The notes under the pieces are model-generated. The model saw only the letters and a list, made by a program, of their open reading frames with translations. It was not told the DNA's origin and did not search any database. Below, piece after piece: positions 1 through 6,319 of a stretch of DNA of 6,423 nt (its first letter is position 1; each line of letters begins with the position of its first letter). The DNA comes from CAYONM01 sp964405325 (GTDB taxonomy: Bacteria; Planctomycetota; UBA11346), in NCBI GenBank assembly GCA_964405325.1, contig CAYONM010000210.1, positions 1 to 6,423 of the forward strand. Reading direction: 5' to 3'. A program made the position numbers and the translations under genes.

Positions 1-66
1 TCTTCGCGCCTTGAAGGATCGACAAAATCTCTGCGCGATCTGTAACGTTTATTTTCCGCACCCTAA
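1..66. repeat. Partial copy of dispersed repeat D (left edge)
   Basis: Bases 1-42 are identical to 1347-1388, and similarity continues less exactly to a shared block ending ccgcaccct (56-64, and 1405-1413 in the other copy). The copy is cut by the window edge, so its 5' part is not visible. The two copies are direct repeats about 1.35 kb apart and bracket the terminator, one A'C' repeat, the TPR-like remnant and the Ku-like gene. No coding potential or transposase is seen in it. The family is not one I can name. Confidence 0.85.
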
Positions 67-114
67 GTCGGGTCAGCAAGCACTGGCAAAGCGATTTCCA
101 CAATTCATCCCGTA

Positions 115-149
115 AAAACAACCGGCAGCCAAAGGCTGCCGGTTGTTTT
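115..149. terminator. Perfect hairpin terminator, probably bidirectional
   Basis: A 16-bp perfect stem (115-130 with 134-149) closes on a loop of only three A residues. The core is GC-rich (ccggcagcc/ggctgccgg) and the stem ends in an A-run on one side and a T-run on the other, so it has the form of an intrinsic terminator in both directions. It most likely ends transcription of a gene outside the left edge and insulates the region that follows. Confidence 0.85.
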
Positions 150-176
150 ACAGAAGCAGTTCCGGCGTGAGATTAC

Positions 177-274
177 AAACCGGGCGCCGCCCGGATCCCA
201 TCCGGGTTCAATCGTATCGGTCGGCGCCCGGTTTTGACTCTTACATCGAGGGGCAAGCCCCTCGGACCCCGAAG
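177..274 (-). repeat. Composite hairpin repeat A'+C', inverted relative to the right-hand array
   Basis: Hairpin A' spans 177-234: the arm aaaccgggcgcc at 177-188 pairs with ggcgcccggttt at 223-234, with an inner stem at 190-195/201-206. Hairpin C' is a perfect 8-bp stem with a 2-nt loop at 247-264. Read in reverse complement, 177-274 matches the C-then-A order of the right-hand array (for example 6167-6262), with a few differences. The similarity stops at about 274, where hairpin B would be expected, and protein-like sequence begins there. The copy is therefore truncated or was joined to the neighbouring gene remnant. Confidence 0.85.
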
Positions 275-516
275 CCTGGCAAGCCTGCTGCCGTCAGCCG
301 TGTCAGGGTCAGCCGGTCACGCGTCCCAGCACCGGACCACAACCAAGCAATCCTCCCGAACCATTTCTGCTCGATGGATTGCACGCAGAACTGACCGGCA
401 ATGTGGAACGGGCCCGCCAGGCTTACGCTAGTGCCAACCTGCCAACACAAAGCCATTGGCAAGAATTCCGAGCCTGGCGCTTACCGCAGCATCCCCTCGT
501 CCCATCTCAGCCTTGA
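275..516 (+). pseudogene. C-terminal remnant of a TPR-like protein
   Basis: The frame ending at the TGA of 514-516 is open back to 238 but has no ATG and no start with a ribosome binding site. From about 361 it reads like a real protein end: LLDGLHAELTGNVERARQAY, then a Trp-rich stretch (SHWQEFRAWRLPQ) and the stop. The first part fits half of a tetratricopeptide repeat (Gly at position 8, Ala at 20, Tyr at 24, Ala at 27 of the consensus). The start of the frame coincides with the end of repeat A'C', so the upstream part of the gene seems to have been lost at the repeat. The stop lies 57 bp before the Ku-like gene, as for an upstream operon neighbour. The TPR assignment is by eye. The frame could also be chance, but its composition argues against that. 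Confidence 0.5.
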
Positions 517-573
517 GCCCAGCCGGGCTAAGCCCACCATGACGCCACTTCCCACTCGAGCCCGGAGTCCCGC

Positions 574-1182
574 ATGGCACGTGCACTGGTTTTCAACCTC
601 GAAGGAGAGGTATCGCAACTCCCGCTGACGCGGGTCGACCGCGCCAAGCTTTATGGCGAACGCAAACGATTGGTGGTCGACGAGCAGGGCGAACCCTGTC
701 GCAGCGCCTATCTCAGCAGCGACGGCAGCACCCTGGTCCCCGCCGGTGGCCTGGCCATGTGTTACCTTGATGAACACGGTACACCCGTGGAACGCAGCGA
801 GTTGCTCTCGGTCGACCACTCCGGCGAGGTGCTCGACAAGCTACCCTCCACCCTCGGCCAGGAGGTGGAGCTGTCCGGCCCGGTGGATCCGAGCCGGGTT
901 CTGGATCATATCACTCGCAGTGTGTATCTTTTGAACCCGAGCGAAATCGGCCCCAAACTGACTGCCGGTCTGGATCGCGGTGAGATCTACGAAACGGAAT
1001 TCCGTTATACCGCCACCCCCAACACCAACGTGTTCTTCCTCCTGCGCAACGATGCCGGCACCTTTGGCCTGATCTGCCAGGCGGTGGATTTTACTTTTCT
1101 GCATAGTGTGACCAACGACGAGCTCGACACCTCGGACGACGAAGAAGAGCTGGACGATGAGGATCTGGATTTCTCTTTCTAA
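574..1182 (+). CDS. Ku-like protein (tentative) with acidic C-terminal tail
   Basis: A 202-residue soluble protein with no signal peptide or membrane segment. The ATG has ggag 6 nt upstream (564-567). By eye, residues 55-76 follow the Ku-core pattern V-P-x3-[LI]-[AV]-x2-Y-x2-E-x-G-x2-V-x2-S-[ED] (V55, P56, L60, Y64, E67, G69, V72, E76). This is preceded by a KLY near residue 25 and followed near residue 95 by VELSGPVDP then SVYLL, which recalls the Ku segments around FVD and YYLL. Ku dimers hold DNA double-strand ends and recruit a ligase in bacterial NHEJ. The protein is shorter than usual bacterial Ku (about 250-300 residues). Instead of the common lysine-rich end it has a tail (179-202) with 13 Asp/Glu in 24 residues, ending DLDFSF, which resembles the acidic tip of SSB. 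The ligase gene downstream supports a DNA-end role. The gene is certain; the Ku assignment is an inference, and an unrelated family remains possible. Confidence 0.6.
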   Translation: MARALVFNLEGEVSQLPLTRVDRAKLYGERKRLVVDEQGEPCRSAYLSSDGSTLVPAGGLAMCYLDEHGTPVERSELLSVDHSGEVLDKLPSTLGQEVELSGPVDPSRVLDHITRSVYLLNPSEIGPKLTAGLDRGEIYETEFRYTATPNTNVFFLLRNDAGTFGLICQAVDFTFLHSVTNDELDTSDDEEELDDEDLDFSF

Positions 1183-1189
1183 GCGACAC

Positions 1190-1256
1190 AAACCGGGCGC
1201 CACCCAGAACCCAGCCGGGTTCAATCGTAGCGGTCGGCGCCTGGTTTTTGCTCTTA
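1190..1256 (-). repeat. Solo A' hairpin repeat just after the Ku-like gene
   Basis: The arm aaaccgggcgcc (1190-1201) pairs with ggcgcctggttt (1236-1247) with one G.T pair. An inner 6-bp stem, gaaccc/gggttc (1207-1212/1217-1222), lies within. Orientation is the same as 177-234, and the shared flank ctctta ends at 1256, where C' would otherwise follow. It begins 7 bp after the stop codon and its 3' arm runs into a short T-tract (ggtttttg). It may therefore act as the terminator of the Ku-like gene, although the 34-nt interior makes it an unusual one. Confidence 0.8.
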
Positions 1257-1413
1257 GGGCCCGTCAATAAATAAAGGTTGCGTCTCACTTGATCTTTTGC
1301 CGCCCTTCTGCGTTGTTTATCGCTTACATATACTCGATATGCTCGCTCTTCGCGCCTTGAAGGATCGACAAAATCTCTGCGCGATCTGCTACCTTTTTTT
1401 CTTTCCGCACCCT
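1257..1413. repeat. Dispersed repeat D (longer copy)
   Basis: The last ~67 bp match the left window edge (42 bp exact at 1347-1388). The upstream part, including a palindromic-looking atatactcgatat segment near 1328-1340, is seen only here because the other copy is cut. The reading frames across it look non-coding and the base composition is lower in GC than the genes. Together with the A' hairpin it makes up most of the gap between the Ku-like gene and the next gene. It may be a MITE-like or other intergenic repeat; its outer boundaries cannot be fixed from one and a half copies. Confidence 0.65.
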
Positions 1414-1587
1414 TACCGACAAATCATCGCGGAGTATCCGCTTGCTCATGACATCAACTTGTGGTTTACCGCCAAGGCGCAGATGCGCGAAGCGTTTGCA
1501 GTGACCCCAATGACACCACCTCCTCCCTTCAATGCTCGATCCGGGCTTGGAGTCCGATGGCACGCCGAAAACGGCCCCAATAATTGA
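1414..1587 (+). pseudogene. Possible C-terminal tail of a lost upstream gene
   Basis: Directly after repeat D one frame stays open to the TGA at 1585-1587 and reads protein-like: PLAHDINLWFTAKAQMREAF, then a Pro-rich segment and RSGLGVRWHAENGPNN. Upstream, the same frame runs only through repeat sequence, and there is no start with a ribosome binding site. The stop lies 34 bp before the ATG of the next gene, as expected for an operon neighbour whose front was removed. No family is recognised. This is weaker than the remnant at 275-516 and could be chance. Confidence 0.3.
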
Positions 1588-1621
1588 CGCTCGTCCCAAC
1601 TATACCATACGGAACAGACGC

Positions 1622-2335
1622 ATGGCCTATACCATTCCCCTCTGCGACGACCGGAAACGCTATGCCACGGTGATCGGCATCGCCCCCCGACGCGGCTCCA
1701 ACACCAACCTACGCACCGCCGATGGCCGACAACCCCGTGCGGCGCGCTTGATCAAGAGCACCGAGGACAGTTGCCTCGAAGCTCTGCTCAAACAGCACGA
1801 TGGCAACCTGGATGCCATCTCCGAAGCACTGGTCACCGGCGATCCGGAATTGCCGCTGGAACAGCTGGGCCGCCACCTTCCGCAGGCCGCACGGGTCTAT
1901 CTGAAAAACGACGGCTCGGTGCTGTATGCCGCCCGCATGCTGCGAGTGGTCACCGACAGCGCTGGACATGAAGTCAGCCGTGAGGACTTCGTTGATGTCG
2001 AGGCGACGGTTGCCGAAGAGGGTGGGCCACTGCCCTGGACCGGCCGCTTGATGCCCATTGGCGATGCCGTCCGGCGCTTCGCCATGGTTCGGAAATTGCA
2101 GCTTCGGCACGTCAATGGCCTGACCTACGACTTCCTGTACGACATCGCCAAGACTCTCACTGAAGCCGGCAAGATGCTGGTCATGGGCAGCGGCAGCAAA
2201 GGCCGAAATCCGTTGATCTTCAGCAAGAACGGCAGCCCCTATCGCGGCTTCCTTGAAGGCCGTATAGACGGCGAGTCCTTCCGCCTGGTGTTGCATCTAT
2301 CGAACCTGGAGCTGAAGGCCCCCTCATCCGAATAA
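1622..2335 (+). CDS. Conserved-looking protein of unknown function, operon partner of the DNA ligase
   Basis: A 237-residue soluble protein with no signal peptide or transmembrane segment. I do not recognise its family. The start at 1622 is preferred over an in-frame ATG at 1532, because 1622 has cggaa 7 nt upstream while 1532 has no ribosome binding site and would translate remnant sequence. The N-terminus is basic (DDRKRYATVIGIAPRRG). The middle is helical with acidic and leucine-rich stretches. The last third carries a basic, glycine-rich loop (MGSGSKGRNPL) followed by alternating hydrophobic strands, which could be a nucleic-acid or nucleotide contact, though no catalytic motif is evident. 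It ends 30 bp before the ligase, and both genes share the same cggaa ribosome binding site type, so they are very likely co-transcribed. A role in DNA-end handling or in loading the ligase is inferred from position alone. Confidence 0.8.
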   Translation: MAYTIPLCDDRKRYATVIGIAPRRGSNTNLRTADGRQPRAARLIKSTEDSCLEALLKQHDGNLDAISEALVTGDPELPLEQLGRHLPQAARVYLKNDGSVLYAARMLRVVTDSAGHEVSREDFVDVEATVAEEGGPLPWTGRLMPIGDAVRRFAMVRKLQLRHVNGLTYDFLYDIAKTLTEAGKMLVMGSGSKGRNPLIFSKNGSPYRGFLEGRIDGESFRLVLHLSNLELKAPSSE

Positions 2336-2365
2336 TTCACGACCAGCAAACAAGCGGAACCGACC

Positions 2366-3787
2366 ATGACCAGTCTGTGCATGACCACCACTTCCTACGG
2401 CCCTGGACAGATCAGCGAAATCGGCGGCCTGGCCGACACCGATCTGCAACATCAGCTGCGCCGCTATAAACGGATGATCGCCAAGCGCTACCGCGTGATT
2501 CCGGCGGAAAAGGCCGAAACCATTCTACCGGAAGGAGAACTGCTGGTTTCCACCAAGCTCGATGGGCAGCTGTGGTTTCTGATCGTACGAGACGGATCGG
2601 CAGCGTTCTGCTCTCCCAGTGGCCGTGTCTTACAGGGCATTCCGCTCTCAGAACGACTGGCCGAAAATATCGGCAATATTGATGTCATCATTGCCGGTGA
2701 ACTGTATGTCGACGGCAGCAAGGACCGGCCTCGGGTCGGTCATGTCGCCGCCATACTCGGCGATGGCGCACGCGCCGATGAGCTGCGCTTCGCCGCTTTT
2801 GACCTCTTGGAGGATGGCGAGCAGGACGCCCTGGCGCTGCCCTATCTCCGTCGGTTGGAGCGCTTGCAACAATTACTGGAAGCGTCGCAGGTCATCACCA
2901 CCGAAGTGGTCGAACGCGCCGAAGTCCCCCGCCTGTATCGAGACTGGGTGCTGTCCGGAAGGCACGAGGGCCTGGTGGCCCGCAGTGAGCAGGGCCTGAC
3001 CTACAAGATCAAGCCGACCATCAGCCTGGATCTGGTGGTGGTCGCCTTCGGCAGCCGGATCGAGGGTGAGCAGCACGAACTGCGCGAGATGACCGTAGCG
3101 CTGCTAGACGACGAAGGCCATTATCAGGTGATCGGTAGCGTCGGCACCGGCTTTTCCGCCGCCGATCGCTTGAGCTGGCACCATCGCCTGAGCGGTATAG
3201 TAGTACCCAGCGCCTATCGCTTGGCCGGTTCCGATGGCACCATGTGCCGCTTTGTCCAACCGGAAATCGTGGTCGAAGTGATCTGCTCCGACCTCCTGAC
3301 CCACGACTCCTCCGGAAACGCCATCCGTCGCATGCGCCTGGCGCACAGCAGCGACGGCTACCGTCCCCTGGGCGAGTATCCGACCGGAGCGCTGCTGCAC
3401 CCCCGCTTCGACCGCGAGCGGGACGACAAACAGGTGGTTGCTGGTGACGTTGGCCTGGAGCAGATCACCAGCCGAGTACTCCCCGAGGAAGAAGCCACCG
3501 GCAACACCAGGGCGATGGAGCTGCCCAAGGCCGAAATCCTGGCGCGCAAGGTCTGGACCAAGGTCACCAAGGGCAAGCAGATGGTCCGCAAATACGTCCT
3601 GGTCAAAACCAACAAGGAACAGCATATTCCCTGCAGCCCCTACGCCCTGTTCAGCACCGACTATTCCCCAAACCGAGCCGAACCATTGAAAACCGGTCTG
3701 AGCGTGGCGGTCGATCGCGAACAAGCCGATGCCCAAGTTGAAAAGTGGCTGTCTGAAAATATCAAAAAGGGTTGGGAGGAAGTCTGA
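2366..3787 (+). CDS. ATP-dependent DNA ligase with extra C-terminal domain
   Basis: A 473-residue protein that should seal DNA nicks through a ligase-AMP intermediate. All the main nucleotidyltransferase motifs are visible: motif I KLDG with nucleophile Lys64, Ia SPSGR (83-87), III AGELYV with Glu112, IIIa FAAFD (142-146), IV EGLV with Glu201, V YKIKP with Lys214 and Lys216, then an OB-fold region with VEVICSDL and motif VI HPRFDRERDDK (345-355). The last two are close to the LIG1/archaeal-type pattern and favour DNA over RNA ligase. There is no N-terminal DNA-binding domain, only about 60 residues before motif I. After motif VI come about 118 further residues with a basic segment (KVWTKVTKGKQMVRK, 395-409) and a helical end. 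I do not recognise that domain, and it may bind DNA or a partner. The start has cggaa 6 nt upstream. The gene closes the operon and runs convergent to the regulator. Confidence 0.93.
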   Translation: MTSLCMTTTSYGPGQISEIGGLADTDLQHQLRRYKRMIAKRYRVIPAEKAETILPEGELLVSTKLDGQLWFLIVRDGSAAFCSPSGRVLQGIPLSERLAENIGNIDVIIAGELYVDGSKDRPRVGHVAAILGDGARADELRFAAFDLLEDGEQDALALPYLRRLERLQQLLEASQVITTEVVERAEVPRLYRDWVLSGRHEGLVARSEQGLTYKIKPTISLDLVVVAFGSRIEGEQHELREMTVALLDDEGHYQVIGSVGTGFSAADRLSWHHRLSGIVVPSAYRLAGSDGTMCRFVQPEIVVEVICSDLLTHDSSGNAIRRMRLAHSSDGYRPLGEYPTGALLHPRFDRERDDKQVVAGDVGLEQITSRVLPEEEATGNTRAMELPKAEILARKVWTKVTKGKQMVRKYVLVKTNKEQHIPCSPYALFSTDYSPNRAEPLKTGLSVAVDREQADAQVEKWLSENIKKGWEEV

Positions 3788-3798
3788 GAAGCCCCGGC

Positions 3799-4512
3799 TC
3801 AGCTTCCCCGCCACAACAGCCGACTGCAGCGACCAGCCTCGCTGGCCAAAGCGGGTCCGACTTGGCGAGAAATCATTATGGCATCCAAGCTGCGCGGCGT
3901 CCCCACCACGGTCACCGCTCCCAACAGACTGCCGTTCTGATCGTGCAGCGGCGACCCGAGTATATGCCGATCCCGTTTCATTTTCTGACAATACCCCTGC
4001 TCGCGCAGCCGTTTGCGTTCCCGGCGATACCACTGGCGGGTGTCGGCATCGTCACGGATCAGGTCGTTCCAGATACCGGATGGTAATAGAAACACCCCCC
4101 AGGGCGTGCCCTGGGGATTGGCGACCAAGTGCCCCGGCACCATGATCGGAAAACTGCCCGCCACCCGCTGACTGGCCAGGCAGATGGCCCGCTGGCCGTT
4201 CCAATGCATGATCGCCGCGGAATTGCCGCAGGCACGGGCCACCGCCGGTAGCTCGGGTGCGATCAGGGCCAACAGCCGGCGTTCCTGACCAGCCGCAGCT
4301 TGCAGGGCCTGGAGACGCGCTGCCGGTTGATACAAACCATCACGCCCCTTGGCAAGCATACCCTCCTGGCACAAACCGATAAGCAGACGCGACACCATCA
4401 CCTTGGGCAGGCTCAGGTACCGACAGGCCTGGGTATGGGAAAAACCCTGCGGTCGGGCCGCGGCCAACTCCAACAGACGTAGACTCCGCTGCACGGCATG
4501 GGTGGCTGTCAT
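3799..4512 (-). CDS. IclR-family transcriptional regulator
   Basis: A 237-residue cytoplasmic regulator. The N-terminal ~65 residues form an IclR-type winged helix-turn-helix (AVQRSLRLLELAA, then LPKVMVSRLLIGLCQEGML). The rest fits the C-terminal effector-binding domain, with the family-like ending LREQGYCQKMKRDRHILGSP and LLGAVTVVGTP. The ATG at 4512 is chosen over a TTG at 4593, because the TTG would lie almost on the start of the divergent sulfatase and add 27 residues before the normal IclR N-terminus. The ribosome binding site is weak (ctgag). It is transcribed divergently from the sulfatase across 83 bp, the usual layout for a local regulator responding to the pathway substrate, which here may be a sulfate ester or its product. 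Its 3' end meets the ligase tail-to-tail. The ligand is unknown. Confidence 0.85.
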   Translation of the reverse strand: MTATHAVQRSLRLLELAAARPQGFSHTQACRYLSLPKVMVSRLLIGLCQEGMLAKGRDGLYQPAARLQALQAAAGQERRLLALIAPELPAVARACGNSAAIMHWNGQRAICLASQRVAGSFPIMVPGHLVANPQGTPWGVFLLPSGIWNDLIRDDADTRQWYRRERKRLREQGYCQKMKRDRHILGSPLHDQNGSLLGAVTVVGTPRSLDAIMISRQVGPALASEAGRCSRLLWRGS

Positions 4513-4595
4513 ACTCAGAAGGGTACAATTCTGTATCCTTATCGGCAAGCCAACAGTCACGGCGTGCTGTAGTATCACCGGTTCAGGAGACAACT
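4513..4595. promoter_or_regulatory. Divergent control region with candidate IclR operator
   Basis: This 83-bp gap must hold the promoters of both the regulator and the sulfatase. An imperfect palindrome, gggTACAattcTGTAtcc (4521-4538), has TACA/TGTA arms around four bases and further G-C pairs outside, and lies 8 nt upstream of the regulator start. It is the best operator candidate and would suit autoregulation. For the sulfatase, a -10-like TAGTAT (4570-4575) is present without a clear -35, followed by a strong ribosome binding site caggaga (4584-4590). The promoter calls are weak. Confidence 0.45.
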
Positions 4596-6023
4596 ATGCC
4601 AGACACCGCCCGCAACGTCCTGCTGATCAGCGTCGATCAATGGTCCGGTTCCATCCTTGGCTGCGCTGGTCACCCGGTGGTGGAGACCCCGACCCTGGAT
4701 TACCTGGCTCAGGCCGGCATCCGCTATCCCAACGCCTACTCCGAATGCCCCGTCTGTGTGCCAGCTCGCCGGACCTGGATGAGTGGGCTGCATCCGGACC
4801 AGCATAACGTCCTGGTCAATCGTAGCGCGAACATGCCCGAAGTCCCCACCCTGGCGCAGTGTTTCCGTGATCAGGGCTACCAGGCCTATGCCGTCGGTAA
4901 ACTGCATGTGCACCCGCAACGCAATCGCATCGGTTTCGACGATGTGATCCTGGACGAGGAAGGCCGCGGTAAACCAGACGACTACGCTCTGTTTCTGGGC
5001 GACCAGGGCTATCCCGGCCAGCGTTTCGCCAACGGCATGGGCAACAATTGTTACGAATGGCGACCCTGGCACCTACCCGAGCGACTGCATCCCACCAATT
5101 GGGCCACCGAACAGATGTGCCGGGTCCTCCGTCGCAAAGACCCGACTCGACCAGGCTTCTGGTACCTGTCTTATAGTTTTCCGCATCCGCCCCTGGCGCC
5201 GCTGCGCGACTATGTCGACATGTACCGCGACGTCGACATTCCCCTCCCCCAAATCGGCCAATGGGCCGAACAACCAGACATCGATGACCGCGAATATCGC
5301 CGTCGCCAGGGCCTGATGCGCGCCTATCTGGCGCAATGCACGCACATCGATCATCAAATCCGGCTGGTGATCGGTACCCTGCGGGAAATGGGCGAACTGG
5401 ACCAGACCGTCATCGCCTTCACCGCCGACCACGGCGAACAACTCGGCACCCACGGCCTGTGGGCTAAATCCACTTTCCTTGAGGAGTCGGCCCGCATCCC
5501 CTTCCTGGTCATCGGTGCCACCGATGACCAGCGCTTCCAAGCTGGCAGCGTTGATCAACGCCTGGTCGGCCAGGAGGACCTGCTGCCCAGCTTGCTGGAT
5601 GCCGCGGGTCTGCCCGCAGCCGACCACGCCACTGGCCGCAGCTGTCTGTCAGAAACACCACGCCAACAGATTTTGGGCTGCCACGGCCATCGCCCTGGCG
5701 ATGGCCCGGCCGGCAATGGCATCTGCCGCATGTTGCGCAGCGACCGTTACAAGCTGATCTGGCAGCCCGCCGGCAATAGTCTGCAATTGTTTGACATGCA
5801 CGAAGATCGCCAGGAAATGCACAACCTGGTCTGCGATTCTGCGCACGCTGCGACCCTCGAGGAGATGAGCCGTCGTCTGGTGAACACCCTGAGCGAATGC
5901 GACCGTGCCGCCTGGGTACGCGACAATCAACTGGTTGGCACCGAGGTGGCAGACAACCCGGTCAACACCTGGGAATTTCGCCACCTTCGCGGCCAACGCG
6001 GCATCCAGTGGCCACCGAGTTAG
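4596..6023 (+). CDS. Cytoplasmic-type sulfatase (alkaline phosphatase superfamily)
   Basis: A 475-residue hydrolase, expected to cleave sulfate esters (or, in some relatives, phosphonate or phosphate esters). Visible active-site elements are Asp14-Gln15 in the first strand (LLISVDQW), the sulfatase signature C-V-P-A-R at 54-58 where Cys54 would become formylglycine, Lys102 and His104 in GKLHVH, His197 in SFPHPP, metal ligands Asp278-His279 in TADHGE, and Lys291 in HGLWAK. The end carries the typical RMLRSDRYKLIW (378-389) and LFDMHEDRQEMHNL (398-411). Length is normal. The N-terminus (MPDTARNVLLISVD) has no signal peptide, so the enzyme should act in the cytoplasm on an imported substrate. 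No formylglycine-generating enzyme and no transporter lie in the window, so maturation must be provided elsewhere. The ribosome binding site caggaga lies 5 nt before the ATG. The substrate cannot be deduced. Confidence 0.93.
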   Translation: MPDTARNVLLISVDQWSGSILGCAGHPVVETPTLDYLAQAGIRYPNAYSECPVCVPARRTWMSGLHPDQHNVLVNRSANMPEVPTLAQCFRDQGYQAYAVGKLHVHPQRNRIGFDDVILDEEGRGKPDDYALFLGDQGYPGQRFANGMGNNCYEWRPWHLPERLHPTNWATEQMCRVLRRKDPTRPGFWYLSYSFPHPPLAPLRDYVDMYRDVDIPLPQIGQWAEQPDIDDREYRRRQGLMRAYLAQCTHIDHQIRLVIGTLREMGELDQTVIAFTADHGEQLGTHGLWAKSTFLEESARIPFLVIGATDDQRFQAGSVDQRLVGQEDLLPSLLDAAGLPAADHATGRSCLSETPRQQILGCHGHRPGDGPAGNGICRMLRSDRYKLIWQPAGNSLQLFDMHEDRQEMHNLVCDSAHAATLEEMSRRLVNTLSECDRAAWVRDNQLVGTEVADNPVNTWEFRHLRGQRGIQWPPS

Positions 6024-6058
6024 CCACGCTCAGCCCACATCAGCAATCCCAGAAGTAA

Positions 6059-6113
6059 ACAAACCGGGCGCCGACCTATAGAGCCCGTGGGTTCCGGGCG
6101 GCGCCCGGTTTGT
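6059..6113. repeat. Hairpin A1, first unit of the right-hand array, downstream of the sulfatase
   Basis: A 14-bp perfect stem (acaaaccgggcgcc at 6059-6072 with ggcgcccggtttgt at 6100-6113) encloses an inner stem gagccc/gggttc (6081-6086/6089-6094) with one G.T pair. It begins 35 bp after the sulfatase stop and may terminate it. The interior is about 5 nt shorter than in the other two right-hand copies, lacking part of the gatacgatc stretch. Confidence 0.85.
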
Positions 6114-6168
6114 AAGCTGAGCCCGCAAAACTTCGAGTAGAAAAAGTTGTTTTTTGCGGGCTCAGCTT
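6114..6168. repeat. Hairpin B, copy 1
   Basis: A perfect 17-bp stem (6114-6130 with 6152-6168; arm aagctgagcccgcaaaa) has a 21-nt A/T-rich loop containing a smaller aactt/aagtt pairing. The A-run and T-run sit on the loop side of the GC block, not after it, so this is not a classical terminator. It is absent from the left-hand copy at 177-274, whose similarity ends just at its boundary. Confidence 0.85.
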
Positions 6169-6264
6169 CGGGGTCCGAGGGGCTTGCCCCTCGATGTAAG
6201 AGCCGAAAACCGGGCGTCGACCGATACGATCGAGCCCGTGGGTTCCGGGCGGCGCCCGGTTTGT

Positions 6265-6319
6265 AAGCTGAGCCCGCAAAACTTCGAGTAGAAAAAGTTG
6301 TTTTTTGCGGGCTCAGCTT
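6265..6319. repeat. Hairpin B, copy 2
   Basis: Identical in sequence and pairing to the copy at 6114-6168, offset by 151 bp. Confidence 0.85.

Noticed and set aside
177..234. A hairpins as integron attC sites between gene cassettes
   Set aside because: Gene-plus-hairpin spacing suggested it, but the ends do not show the RYYYAAC/GTTRRRY core sites, and the copies occur in both orientations and in tandem.
481..819. Minus-strand frame over the start of the Ku-like gene
   Set aside because: It overlaps a better-supported gene and has no recognisable features or ribosome binding site.
1584..1612. Promoter TTGACG with TATACC or CATACG before the 237-aa gene
   Set aside because: Spacings of 11 or 16 bases are poor, and the implied start site would leave almost no leader before the ATG at 1622.
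2095..2160. LigD 3'-phosphoesterase-like motif (His, then YDF) in the 237-aa protein
   Set aside because: The spacing is off by one residue and the other phosphoesterase residues are missing, so it is probably chance.
3788..3806. Terminator between the convergent ligase and regulator genes
   Set aside because: Only a 5-bp gaagc/gcttc stem is present, inside the regulator 3' end and without a T-tract.
3104..4033. Long minus-strand frame opposite the ligase
   Set aside because: It is a GC-rich shadow overlapping the ligase and the regulator; its composition is unlike a protein and it has no motifs.
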